Below, piece after piece: positions 47,592-55,424 of a DNA stretch of 64,000 nucleotides. The translations under genes and the position numbers were made by a program. Source of the stretch: an uncultured Bacilli bacterium (GTDB lineage: Bacteria > Bacillota_I > Bacilli_A > RF39 > UBA660); the NCBI GenBank assembly GCA_934090795.1, contig CAKOJQ010000001.1, positions 121,369 through 185,368 of the forward strand, read 5' to 3'. Numbering within the stretch: the first letter of the stretch is position 1; each line of letters opens with the position of its first letter. The notes beneath the pieces are model-generated. The model was not told where the DNA came from and searched no databases. It saw only the letters and a list, made by a program, of their open reading frames with translations.

Positions 47592-47620
47592 AGTATATAT
47601 TATTTTTAATTAAATTACAA
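47592..47620 (-). promoter_or_regulatory. valS promoter
   Basis: TTGTAA (47615-47620), 17 bp, TATACT (47592-47597). The -35 is only 9 bp from the 18-bp repeat at 47629-47646. Confidence 0.75.
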
Positions 47621-47628
47621 GTGGGAAA

Positions 47629-47646
47629 TTAGCCGATACGGAAGGC
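47629..47646 (-). repeat. 18-bp copy of the surface gene's 3' end (TR-end/IMH-like remnant)
   Basis: On the minus strand GCCTTCCGTATCGGCTAA; the last 18 bp of the gene at 48369 are GCTTTCCGTATCGGATAA (16 of 18 equal). GC-rich in an AT-rich gap and in the same orientation. Similarity stops abruptly upstream. In a DGR the template and variable repeats share just this kind of 3' end. Confidence 0.5.
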
Positions 47647-47769
47647 GTATAGAAAATTTACTTACTTTAATATAATTTATTAAGATATTAATACTTATTT
47701 TATCCTTTACCAAAATAATTCAATTATTTTATTCTTATCTATATTTTACTATTATTCATAGATACTAAT

Positions 47770-47931
47770 TTAGATTTTTTTACATACATATTTTTCAAAT
47801 AGTATTATATAAATATTAGTCAGCTTTTTGTTTATTTTAAAAAATAATCTTAATGTTTCAACTTGAATTACATAAGCATTATTCACATATTCTAAACCAT
47901 TTGGTTTTCTTTTGAATTTGGGAATTGACAT
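47770..47931 (-). pseudogene. Truncated Avd-like ORF (DGR accessory family)
   Basis: 53 codons: MSIPKFKRKPNGLEYVNNAY, then VETLRLFFKINKKLTNIY and a premature stop. The opening MS(I/V)PK(S/F)KR followed by an amphipathic helix is what I recall of small helical-bundle proteins next to DGR reverse transcriptases in Firmicutes; those run to about 110-130 residues, so this is cut short. Weak SD. No reverse transcriptase gene is found in the window. Name given from memory of the family, hence moderate confidence. Confidence 0.35.
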
Positions 47932-48035
47932 ATAACTTACTCTTTTCAAAACAAAATTTTGATTACTTCTTCACTATAAATATTTATTATATTAACATTT
48001 TTAAATATTATTTCTTCATAATTTTTATTTTATAA

Positions 48036-48200
48036 TTAATTAAATATATTGTATTCTTTATCACAACATTCACTTACAGGTATTTGATAAATATTTGATT
48101 TATTTATTTTTAATTTAGATACCAAAAATAACATTTCACATTTTATATTAAAACTATTTTTATAAACAATTTTTATTATTTTATTATATTTATCTTTCAT
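48036..48200 (-). CDS. Small ORF of 54 codons, unknown
   Basis: Starts MKDKYNKIIKIVYKNSFNIK, has CEMLFLVSKL and ends PVSECCDKEYNIFN. GGGTGA nine bases before ATG 48200 could be an SD, but it is also part of the 48213-48244 hairpin. Composition matches the AT-rich background. Either a real short gene or debris of the decayed cassette. Confidence 0.25.
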   Translation of the reverse strand: MKDKYNKIIKIVYKNSFNIKCEMLFLVSKLKINKSNIYQIPVSECCDKEYNIFN

Positions 48201-48212
48201 AATATTTATTCA

Positions 48213-48244
48213 CCCATCTGATTTCCTTACGTCAATCAGATGGG
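48213..48244. terminator. Strong hairpin, possible terminator
   Basis: Perfect 11-bp stem CCCATCTGATT/AATCAGATGGG (48213-48223, 48234-48244), 10-nt loop, T-rich on the plus side only. On the minus strand, where the surface gene is read, there is no U-run, so it may instead block ribosome entry to the ORF at 48200. Confidence 0.45.
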
Positions 48245-48368
48245 ATTTTAATTTTTATCTTATGACCCACCTTTTTACTCACTGCCGTTCGCGGTGGTGG
48301 CCCCAGGAATCCGATATTCCTATTCTTGTTATTATCTATATTTTGTGCTTTACATATATTTTACACTT

Positions 48369-49805
48369 TTATCCGATACGGAAAGCTGGCGCGAAACCAC
48401 TGTTGTTACCAGCATCACTGCCACTCCAGTAGCCGTTGCTAGCGACAAAAAGGAAATCATAGCCATAGCTGGAATAAGCCGCACGAAGCCACCAAGTGGT
48501 TGCCATTTCTCCAGTATCATTCTTATACCATTTTATTGCACTAGACCAATGTCCATCTGTTGTTACATTTCTTGCCTTATAATAATCTAATTGTCTTGTG
48601 TTGCTCCATGCTGTATCATATTTCGAAATTTGATTATTTGTTCCTTCTTCCCATACTTCATGGGGACTTAATAAATATATTTTATCGGTTGATGTAAAAT
48701 TTGTTTCTCCACTTGTACTTCCATGTCCCGATATTACTTTTGTATCTGCTATTACATTTCTTAATTCTTCTGGTAAATTATTATAGAAATCGCCATTAGC
48801 ATATGTTCTCATGACTGTTGCTGGCCATCCACCTACATTTTCAGAAGGACGACTGCTTAAAAATTTAATATAAGATTTTTCATAATGAGTATCACTACTA
48901 CTAATTAAACTTGTTACTGTTTTCATGTCTCTAAATTCAATAATTTCTACAAATTCTACTACAAATCCACATGCTGTCTCAGAAAAACTACTGTCATTAC
49001 ATTCTGCTGGAGTTGTGTTATTTGCTACTCTCACTGTATAACTTTTTCCACCTATTTCTATTTCTTTTTCTGTACCAACTTTATATTTTGATGCATTTCC
49101 ATTTTTGACATTATTTGCTATTGTTTCCCACGAATCTTCTGCAAATGGGGTTGGTTCTGGTGATTCGATTACTACCTTACCATTAAATGTTGCTCCTTTA
49201 TTATAATCTTGATTTCTTCCAAAGTCAGGAAACATCATTCTTAAATTAAATGTTACGGTTTGCTTTTCACTATTTGGTTTAAAGTATCCGTTTGCTATTT
49301 TCTGTGTATCTGTTTCATTACTCCAGTCTGATATTACACCAAAATACGAACCGATAAACGTTTCATCTAAAAATGATTCACTATTAACCATCTCTTTTGT
49401 TATTGGTCCTTCACCATCAATATCAATAATATTTACAACAATATTTTCATTTTCATCCGTTCTTTTTAAGAAATAATATAGTTCATAATTTTGAAATGTA
49501 TTTTGATATTCTAAGGAGATAGTAAATGGCATTTTTATTCCACCATCTGCTGATGCAGTGTTTGCTCCTGTTAAAGTAAATGTTTTATCAATAAGTATTG
49601 TATCACTTGGTTGAATGTTTGTCTTTGTTAATGATAAAGCATCTGATTTATCTGCATACTCTATTATCATTTTTCCTGGACCAAATGAGATTTCTGCAGT
49701 TGAGCCTTCATTATTAAACGCGGTAAAGTATGCGTATGTTATGCCAGTAAACACCAGCATTAGTGAGATGATTGTTATCATCAGTATTGTTTTGTTATTC
49801 TTCAT
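48369..49805 (-). CDS. TasA-like/DUF6273 surface protein with variable-repeat-like C-terminus
   Basis: 478 residues. Signal/anchor at about 6-26 ending GITYAYFTAFNNEGSTAEI (TasA/CalY style); a beta-rich part with FTLTGANTASADGGIKMPF; a DUF6273-like domain from about 225 (DSWETIANNVKNGNASKYKV, KSYTVRVANNTT); and a C-terminal module with TTWWLRAAYSSY, VASNGYW and GFAPAFRIG. The last 42 codons differ from the rest of the window: many AGC, GGC, TAC and AAC codons. Promoter with G7 run. Likely exported, surface exposed and antigenically variable; the ligand is unknown. Related to 10317-11834 in the N-terminal half only. Confidence 0.75.
   Translation of the reverse strand: MKNNKTILMITIISLMLVFTGITYAYFTAFNNEGSTAEISFGPGKMIIEYADKSDALSLTKTNIQPSDTILIDKTFTLTGANTASADGGIKMPFTISLEYQNTFQNYELYYFLKRTDENENIVVNIIDIDGEGPITKEMVNSESFLDETFIGSYFGVISDWSNETDTQKIANGYFKPNSEKQTVTFNLRMMFPDFGRNQDYNKGATFNGKVVIESPEPTPFAEDSWETIANNVKNGNASKYKVGTEKEIEIGGKSYTVRVANNTTPAECNDSSFSETACGFVVEFVEIIEFRDMKTVTSLISSSDTHYEKSYIKFLSSRPSENVGGWPATVMRTYANGDFYNNLPEELRNVIADTKVISGHGSTSGETNFTSTDKIYLLSPHEVWEEGTNNQISKYDTAWSNTRQLDYYKARNVTTDGHWSSAIKWYKNDTGEMATTWWLRAAYSSYGYDFLFVASNGYWSGSDAGNNSGFAPAFRIG
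48372..48497 (-). other. Candidate DGR variable repeat (VR)
   Basis: The 42 final codons, from TWWLRAAYSS to AFRIG. Between the fixed words WWLRA, FVASNG and GFAPAFRIG, almost all codons have the form (A/T/G)(A/G)(C/T): TAT, AGC, GGC, GAT, TAC, AGT, GGT, AAC. These are the codons made when AAC or AAT template codons are changed at A. GC content is well above the surroundings. No full template is present in the window, so the claim rests on codon pattern and context. Confidence 0.45.
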
Positions 49806-49838
49806 AAAAAAATAATTTCACTCCTATCTTATAGTGAA

Positions 49839-49866
49839 ATTATACAACTAAACGCCCCCCCGTCAA
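49839..49866 (-). promoter_or_regulatory. Second promoter with G7 spacer
   Basis: TTGACG (49861-49866), 16 bp, TATAAT (49839-49844) on the minus strand; G7 at 49855-49861. Spacer GGGGGGCGTTTAGTTG against GGGGGGTGTTTAGTGG at the other locus. Past the -10, ATTTCACT and AGTGAAAT form an 8-bp inverted repeat that includes part of the SD region. Confidence 0.78.
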
Positions 49867-49911
49867 GCACGCAAACGTTTGTTTATATATATTTTTTTTG
49901 CAAGCTTGACG
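49861..49911. repeat. Inverted repeat bordering the G7 promoter
   Basis: CGTCAAGC (49861-49868) and GCTTGACG (49904-49911), with GCAAA/TTTGC pairing inside after a 2-nt internal loop. One arm is the -35 element, as in the palindrome of the other locus. May be an operator or the end hairpin of the nrnA transcript. Confidence 0.6.
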
Positions 49912-49932
49912 ATTATGGCATTAAAATTAAAT

Positions 49933-50886
49933 TTATTGTTCTTGATTATGCATTTTACATGCATTATCTAAATCTTGAAATAATTTATCAATATCATTAG
50001 GATTTTTAACTCTTGCTCCTGATGCTAATGGATGTCCTCCTCCATTATATTTGCTAGCAATTTCATTTATAATTGGTCCTCTTGATCTAATATTTATTTT
50101 GTAAAGTTCCTGCCTTTCATCATAACTAGCAAATGCCCATACTTTAACTTCTTTAATATAATTAAAGTTATTAACCATATTTGAAGCAGTTCCTGAATCA
50201 ACATTAAATTCTTTAATCATCTCATTTGTTATTTTAATATAGGCAAATCCATTTTCAGTTATTGTCATATTAAGTGCTAAGTAAGCTTGAAATTTAAATT
50301 CATTTATTGGTCTTTCATATAAAATATTGTAAAGATTTTTTAAATCTATTTTATAATCATTTAACAATTTTGATGCAGTATCAAAAGTACTTTTAGATGT
50401 AGTTGGTAATAAGAAACGATCTGAATCAGCTACCATACCTATAAATAGATTACTAGCAATTGATTTATCCATTTTTAATTTTGTTTTAAATATTATTCTA
50501 GCAACTATTTCACAAGCAGAAGCAACAGTTGTATCAACTATTTCTACTTTACCCATTTTATCTTCGTAAGGGTGATGATCTATTTTTATTACTTCTTTAA
50601 AAACACTAAAATCCACTCCATCAATTCGATAAATATTTGGTACATCAAGTACGATTAACAAAGGATTTTCTAATGTACTTGCATCTATTTTATCTAAATG
50701 ACCATAACTTTTAAAACGGGAAACTGATGCTCCAACTGCATATACATTCTTTTTAGGAAAAGTTAATTTTATTGAATCTCTTAGTGCAATCTCTGATGCA
50801 ACAGCATCGGGATCTGGTCCAACATGTCTAGCAATTACGATATTGTCATATTTAGAAATTAGTTTATATATTTTATTTTCCAACAA
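49933..50886 (-). CDS. nrnA: NrnA-type DHH nanoRNase / pAp phosphatase
   Basis: 317 residues. DHH domain with GPDPDAVASEIAL, IVLDVP and IKIDHHPYED; DHHA1 domain with GGGHPLASGARV. Degrades 2-5-nt RNAs and dephosphorylates pAp, in place of Orn. The first motif reads RHVGPDPDA. Downstream of ackA by 11 bp, probably one operon. Confidence 0.9.
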   Translation of the reverse strand: MLENKIYKLISKYDNIVIARHVGPDPDAVASEIALRDSIKLTFPKKNVYAVGASVSRFKSYGHLDKIDASTLENPLLIVLDVPNIYRIDGVDFSVFKEVIKIDHHPYEDKMGKVEIVDTTVASACEIVARIIFKTKLKMDKSIASNLFIGMVADSDRFLLPTTSKSTFDTASKLLNDYKIDLKNLYNILYERPINEFKFQAYLALNMTITENGFAYIKITNEMIKEFNVDSGTASNMVNNFNYIKEVKVWAFASYDERQELYKINIRSRGPIINEIASKYNGGGHPLASGARVKNPNDIDKLFQDLDNACKMHNQEQ

Positions 50887-50897
50887 ATATCTCCTTA

Positions 50898-52076
50898 CTA
50901 TTTTGCTAGGTTATATGTATCAGTTGCAATCATTAATTCTTCATTAGTTGGAATAACATAAACTGGAATTTTACTATTATCAGCACTTATTAGGGTTTCT
51001 TTTCCTCTTACGTTATTTCTTTGGGCATCTGGTTTAACACCTAAACATGCTAATTTTTCCATAACTTCCATACGAGTTGAAATTGAGTTTTCACCAACAC
51101 CTGCAGTAAAGATAATTGCATCGCATCCACCTAATTCAACATAGTATTTAGCAATAAAGTCTACAATTCTTTTTACATACATTTTTTGAGCTAGTATACA
51201 TCTTTCATCGCCATTTTTAATACCATCTTCTATATCTCTTGAATCTGATGATACTCCACTTATTCCAAATAAACCTGATTGTTTATTTAAAGCTGTATCC
51301 ATTTCTTTTGGAGTCATACCTGTTTCTTCCATAATATATGGTAATATAGTTGCATCGATATCTCCACAACGTGTTCCCATCATAAGTCCTGCATTAGGAG
51401 TTAATCCCATTGATGTTTCTACACATTTACCAGCTTTAACAGCACTAATTGATGCACCATTTCCAATATGACAAGTTATTAATCTAGCGTTTGGATTTTC
51501 CAATATTTCATTAGCACGCATGCTTACGTATTTATGACTTGTTCCATGAGCACCATATCTTCTTACAGCATATTTAGTATACCATTCATATGGAACTGGA
51601 TATAAATATACTTCTTCTTCCATAGTTTGATGGAATGCAGTATCAAACACTAGAGTCTCTGTAGCATTTGGGAATACACTTTGAGCAGCACGAATTCCAA
51701 CAACAGCAGCTGGATTGTGAAGTGGTGCTAAACTTGATAATTTCTCAACGATAGAAATATTATCTTCAGTTGCTAAAACAGTTTTATCAAAGTATGCTCC
51801 ACCTTGAACTATTCTATGACCAATTCCTGCTATTTCTTCTAAAGATTCAACAATTTTATTATCAATTAATTCTTTAACTAATAATTCAAAAGCAGCTTTG
51901 TGATCTTTTAATTCTACTTCTTTTTTAATTTTTTCTCCATTAAATTTAATAGTATAGAAAGATGAATCGATTCCAATTCTTTCAAATACTCCACTAATTA
52001 ATTCTTTTTCTTCTGGCATCTCAAATAAAGTAAATTTTAAAGATGATGAACCAGCGTTTACACTTAATATTTTCAT
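50898..52076 (-). CDS. ackA: Acetate kinase
   Basis: 392 residues, ASKHA fold. LSVNAGSSSLKFTLFE, GHRIVQGGAYF, FDTAFHQTM, HIGNGASISAV, GTRCGDIDAT and FTAGVGENS are all present. Makes ATP from acetyl phosphate, a sign of acetate fermentation. A TATAAT at 52098-52103 gives a short leader, with SD GAGGAG. Confidence 0.97.
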   Translation of the reverse strand: MKILSVNAGSSSLKFTLFEMPEEKELISGVFERIGIDSSFYTIKFNGEKIKKEVELKDHKAAFELLVKELIDNKIVESLEEIAGIGHRIVQGGAYFDKTVLATEDNISIVEKLSSLAPLHNPAAVVGIRAAQSVFPNATETLVFDTAFHQTMEEEVYLYPVPYEWYTKYAVRRYGAHGTSHKYVSMRANEILENPNARLITCHIGNGASISAVKAGKCVETSMGLTPNAGLMMGTRCGDIDATILPYIMEETGMTPKEMDTALNKQSGLFGISGVSSDSRDIEDGIKNGDERCILAQKMYVKRIVDFIAKYYVELGGCDAIIFTAGVGENSISTRMEVMEKLACLGVKPDAQRNNVRGKETLISADNSKIPVYVIPTNEELMIATDTYNLAK

Positions 52077-52106
52077 TATTACATCTCCTCAAAAAATATT
52101 ATACAT

Positions 52107-52131
52107 AAAAAGATAGTTTTTGACTATCTTT
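52107..52131 (-). terminator. Terminator of the 38-codon ORF
   Basis: Perfect 8-bp stem AAAGATAG/CTATCTTT (52109-52116, 52124-52131), 7-nt loop, U-rich tail on the minus strand. Confidence 0.8.
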
Positions 52132-52246
52132 ATTTTAACTTAAAGTAAGAATTAAGTTTAATTTTAGGATCTTTTAAGTTTAATCCATATTCATTATTAT
52201 AAACATTACCTATTTTATCTTTTTCATCTAATGAATAGCCTTTCAA
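52130..52246 (-). CDS. Short gene of 38 codons, unknown
   Basis: TTG start 52246 after SD GGTGAT; reads LKGYSLDEKDKIGNVYNNEY and ends KIKLNSYFKLK, with the stop in the terminator stem. Highly charged, no helix. Good SD, terminator and 32-bp spacing after thiI argue that it is real. Family not recognised. Confidence 0.55.
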   Translation of the reverse strand: MKGYSLDEKDKIGNVYNNEYGLNLKDPKIKLNSYFKLK

Positions 52247-52278
52247 GATTATCACCCATTATTATTATGGATAATGAT

Positions 52279-53460
52279 TTATAAAATATCAGTAAAATTA
52301 TTATTTACAATTGGTAATTTAATTATTTCTTCGTTCTTTAATGCTTCTTTGATTAAGGTTTCGTAATCAAATGTTTTTTCACATTCTCTTGCTTTATTAA
52401 TATCAGGATTAATTATGGGATGCTCAGGAACAAAGATGGTACAGCAATCTTCAAATGGTCTAATACTAATGTCATAGGTATTTATTTTTTTACTTATATC
52501 TATAATATCTAATTTATCAAAACATGCTACTGGTCTTATAACTGGCATTTTTATTACTTCATTAATTGCCATCATACTTGTTAGTGTTTGACTTGCTACT
52601 TGTCCTACTGATTCTCCATTAACAATACATTTAGCGTTTACTCTATAAGCTAAAGACTCACAAATACGATACATCATTCTACGCATAATAGTTATCATAT
52701 ATTCTTTAGGACAATTTTTATAAATCGCTTCTTGAATTTCGGTAAAATGAATTACGTGAACTTTAATATAATTTGAGTATTCTGATAATTTACTTGCTAG
52801 GTCTAATACTTTATTTTTGGCTTCTATACTTGTATGAGGAGGACTATCAAAATAAACACATTCTAATCTGATACCTCTTTTCATGGCAAGATAACCAGCA
52901 ACTGGTGAATCAATGCCACCACTTAACATTAAAATTCCTTTTCCTAAAGTACCTACTGGGTAACCACCAATTCCTTTTATTTTTTCAAAATAAATATAGG
53001 CTTTATTAAATCTTATTTCAACATTTATTTCTAATTCAGGATTTTTAACATCAACTTTTTTATTCTTAAAATTTTTAAGAACTACTCCGCCTAATTCACG
53101 AGATATTTCCATACTATCTAAAGGATAAGACTTATTAGCTCTTTTGGTAACTACTTTAAATGTAGTAAATTCCTTATCTTGAAGTAAACTGATTAAATTA
53201 TTTTTTAAATTATCAAAGTTGATATCATCAAATTCATAACCAATATTTATCTCATGAATTCCAAAGGTTTTTGATGCAACGTTTAATACTTCATCGAAAT
53301 TTTCTGATTCGATGTACATTCTTCCACGATCAAATATGATGTTGTGATTAATGTCTTTTAATGATTCGTCTAAATTATTTTTTAATGTTTTAATAAAATA
53401 GTTAATGTTATCATGTTTAGTTGTTAATTCACCATATTTTATAATTATTAATTTTTTCAT
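52279..53460 (-). CDS. thiI: tRNA 4-thiouridine synthase ThiI
   Basis: 393 residues. Ferredoxin-like/THUMP part (about 1-165) then the PP-loop LSGGIDSPVAGYLAMKRG for adenylating U8. No C-terminal rhodanese domain, normal in Firmicutes. Sulfur should come from the cysteine desulfurase two genes upstream in the same run. Confidence 0.94.
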   Translation of the reverse strand: MKKLIIIKYGELTTKHDNINYFIKTLKNNLDESLKDINHNIIFDRGRMYIESENFDEVLNVASKTFGIHEINIGYEFDDINFDNLKNNLISLLQDKEFTTFKVVTKRANKSYPLDSMEISRELGGVVLKNFKNKKVDVKNPELEINVEIRFNKAYIYFEKIKGIGGYPVGTLGKGILMLSGGIDSPVAGYLAMKRGIRLECVYFDSPPHTSIEAKNKVLDLASKLSEYSNYIKVHVIHFTEIQEAIYKNCPKEYMITIMRRMMYRICESLAYRVNAKCIVNGESVGQVASQTLTSMMAINEVIKMPVIRPVACFDKLDIIDISKKINTYDISIRPFEDCCTIFVPEHPIINPDINKARECEKTFDYETLIKEALKNEEIIKLPIVNNNFTDIL

Positions 53461-53463
53461 ATT

Positions 53464-53931
53464 TTACCTATACCTCCTGTATTCTTCACAATTTAAGTCA
53501 TCTACTCCGTAAGGATAGTAACCGGCTGCTAGTGCGGCTTTCTTGCTTCGAATATTACTTGTTTCTATATCTAATTTAATAAATTCAATAGATTTATATC
53601 TTTCGAATAAGTTTTCACTTGCTTCTTTTAAAATTTGACAACCGGTTGTTTCAGTTAAAGAAAATTTATATCCTCTATATGAACCAACAACAGCATAATG
53701 TAGTTCTAAATAATTTCTTAAATCAAATACACCTAAATAACCTACTATCCTATCATCTCTAGAAACTAAATATGCATTATTATTTTTAGGATTTAAATTT
53801 TTATCGATTGTATCATTAAGATATTCTCTAACTTCAGGATTTGTTACTAAAAAGCATTTGGCTTTTACGTGTTCTATTCTTTTAGGATTAAATGTCATAA
53901 ATTCATAATTTGGAGTATTAAAACTAAACAT
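53464..53931 (-). CDS. GNAT-fold acetyltransferase-like protein
   Basis: 155 residues. Strands NAYLVSRDDRIVGYLGVFD and the end NIRSKKAALAAGYYPYG match the GNAT fold (last motif NxxSkkaaeklGF). The acetyl-CoA pyrophosphate loop is not typical, so activity is uncertain. Between the cysteine desulfurase (8-nt overlap) and thiI, so perhaps a helper in tRNA or sulfur metabolism. Confidence 0.6.
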   Translation of the reverse strand: MFSFNTPNYEFMTFNPKRIEHVKAKCFLVTNPEVREYLNDTIDKNLNPKNNNAYLVSRDDRIVGYLGVFDLRNYLELHYAVVGSYRGYKFSLTETTGCQILKEASENLFERYKSIEFIKLDIETSNIRSKKAALAAGYYPYGVDDLNCEEYRRYR

Positions 53932-55051
53932 TTCTTAACTCCTCTAATTTTTCATATACTTCATCAAATATGTTTAGAAAATCTTCAATTTCTTCATTTG
54001 TTGTTAAATAAGATAAACTTATTCTAATTGTTGTTAGGGCTCTAACTTTATCGTTATATATTCCTAAAACGGCATTAGATATTTTACCACTAGCACAAGC
54101 AGTATTTGATGAAACATATACTTCATGTTTTTCAAGAGCATGGACAAAAGTTTCGGGTTTAATATCCATAAGTGAAATATTTACCATATTAGGAATTGAA
54201 TTATTGGTGTTGTTAATTAAAATCTTAGGATATTTTTTTAAATGTTCAACTATTTTTTGATTATATTTTCTAATTTTATCCTCTTTTTTATTTAAATCAT
54301 CAGTTGCTAGTCTAACTGCTTTACTAAATGTTACTATTCCTGGTAAGTTTGGAGTACCCGGTCTAAATTCACCATTTGATCCATACATTAATTGTTTGAT
54401 ATTAACATTTGAACTCTTATAAAGCATTCCTACTCCTTTAGGAGCATAAATTTTATGACTAGAAAAACTGGCTAAATCGACATCATTTAAATTGATTGGA
54501 CATTTACCTAGTGCTTGGGTCATATCACTATGGAAAACACAATCTGGGTTCTCTTTTTTTATTATTTGTTTAATTATTTTAAGTGGTTGTCTTATTCCAA
54601 GTTCACTATTTACAGCACAAATGGATACTAAAATGGTATCTTTAGTAACTAAACTTTTTAGGTCGTCAAAATCAATTATTCCTTCTTTGGTATTATTAAC
54701 ATAATCAATAATAAAACCGTTTTCTTCTAGGTATTTACATATTCCATAGATACTTTCATGTTCTAATTTAGAAACTATAATATGATTTCCTTGTTTCTTT
54801 TTAGCAAATGCGGTACCTATTAAGGCAATATTGTTACTTTCAGTTGATCCACTTGTATATATTATTTCATTTGTTTTTATATTTAAAACCTGTGCTATTT
54901 GTTTGGTAGCACTATTTAAAAGTTCTTTTGATTTAATTCCTAATGAATGCATGCTATTAGGATTTCCTATATATTCTGTACATACTTTATTAAAACTATT
55001 TAATATTTCGGGTAATACGGGAGTTGTGGCACTATAGTCTAAATAAATCAT
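53924..55051 (-). CDS. Cysteine desulfurase (NifS/IscS family)
   Basis: 375 residues, PLP enzyme. MIYLDYSATTPVLPEIL, HSDMTQALGKCPINL, the PLP lysine in SSHKIYAPKGVGML, and the catalytic Cys in SSNTACASGK. Provides persulfide, here most likely to ThiI. SD GGTGAT before the ATG and a TTTATAAT promoter-like stretch upstream. Confidence 0.94.
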   Translation of the reverse strand: MIYLDYSATTPVLPEILNSFNKVCTEYIGNPNSMHSLGIKSKELLNSATKQIAQVLNIKTNEIIYTSGSTESNNIALIGTAFAKKKQGNHIIVSKLEHESIYGICKYLEENGFIIDYVNNTKEGIIDFDDLKSLVTKDTILVSICAVNSELGIRQPLKIIKQIIKKENPDCVFHSDMTQALGKCPINLNDVDLASFSSHKIYAPKGVGMLYKSSNVNIKQLMYGSNGEFRPGTPNLPGIVTFSKAVRLATDDLNKKEDKIRKYNQKIVEHLKKYPKILINNTNNSIPNMVNISLMDIKPETFVHALEKHEVYVSSNTACASGKISNAVLGIYNDKVRALTTIRISLSYLTTNEEIEDFLNIFDEVYEKLEELRNV

Positions 55052-55183
55052 GTTTTATCACCTGCTTCTTTGTTAATTATAAACTAAAATTAGATTTTTG
55101 AATAGTGTGTTTGTTTATTCATAAGTTGTAATTGAACATAAATTTTGTTTTATTTTTCTAGTGAAATTATTTTAATATGAGGT

Positions 55184-55230
55184 ATTATCACACTTTTGCA
55201 CGATTTTTTTACACAATTATCACACTTTTG
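55184..55230. repeat. Direct repeat ATTATCACACTTTTG
   Basis: Two exact 15-mers at 55184-55198 and 55216-55230, period 32, in the gap between the cysteine desulfurase and the small RNA. About three helical turns apart, as for a regulator site. The rest of 55052-55239 shows no gene. Confidence 0.5.
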
Positions 55231-55239
55231 TAAAATATA

Positions 55240-55343
55240 ATAAAAAACTCTACCATATTTGGTAAAGTTTTAATACAGTTTCGACCGAGATTATTTATTA
55301 CTCGCTAGCCACCCGGAAATGAGAAACATTTACTCTCAAATGC
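55240..55343 (-). ncRNA. Predicted small structured RNA or leader, about 100 nt
   Basis: A GC-richer stretch with its own promoter and intrinsic terminator, no ORF. Stems: TGAGA/TCTCA and GCGAG-CTCG around GGGTGGCTAG. The 12-bp terminator (55244-55255 with 55260-55271) is fully paired on the minus strand (G-U) but has a C-A mismatch on the plus strand, so minus is the transcribed strand. T6 follows. No match to tRNA, SRP RNA or a riboswitch that I know. Could be free RNA or an attenuator for the genes below 55051. Confidence 0.55.
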
Positions 55344-55349
55344 AATTTA

Positions 55350-55377
55350 AATATACTATTTTTTAGCGAAATATCAA
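55350..55377 (-). promoter_or_regulatory. Promoter of the small RNA
   Basis: TTGATA (55372-55377), 16 bp, TATATT (55350-55355). Confidence 0.55.
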
Positions 55378-55424
55378 GATGTTTCATAAGTATATTCTCT
55401 ACTATTATATGTAAGTAAGTATTG

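Noticed and set aside
48275..48320. GC-rich island as the DGR template repeat
   Set aside because: It cannot be aligned with the candidate variable repeat beyond a few bases in either orientation.
48294..48590. Plus-strand ORF opposite the surface-gene C-terminus
   Set aside because: It is antisense to the GC-richer variable segment, has no SD and no recognisable protein features.
55184..55230. DnaA boxes
   Set aside because: ATTATCACACTTTTG does not fit TTATNCACA in either register.
55240..55343. T-box reading of the small RNA (GGGTGGCTAGCGAG resembles the antiterminator)
   Set aside because: The predicted transcript has only about 30 nt before it, too short for stem I and a specifier, and the ACC of the bulge is missing.
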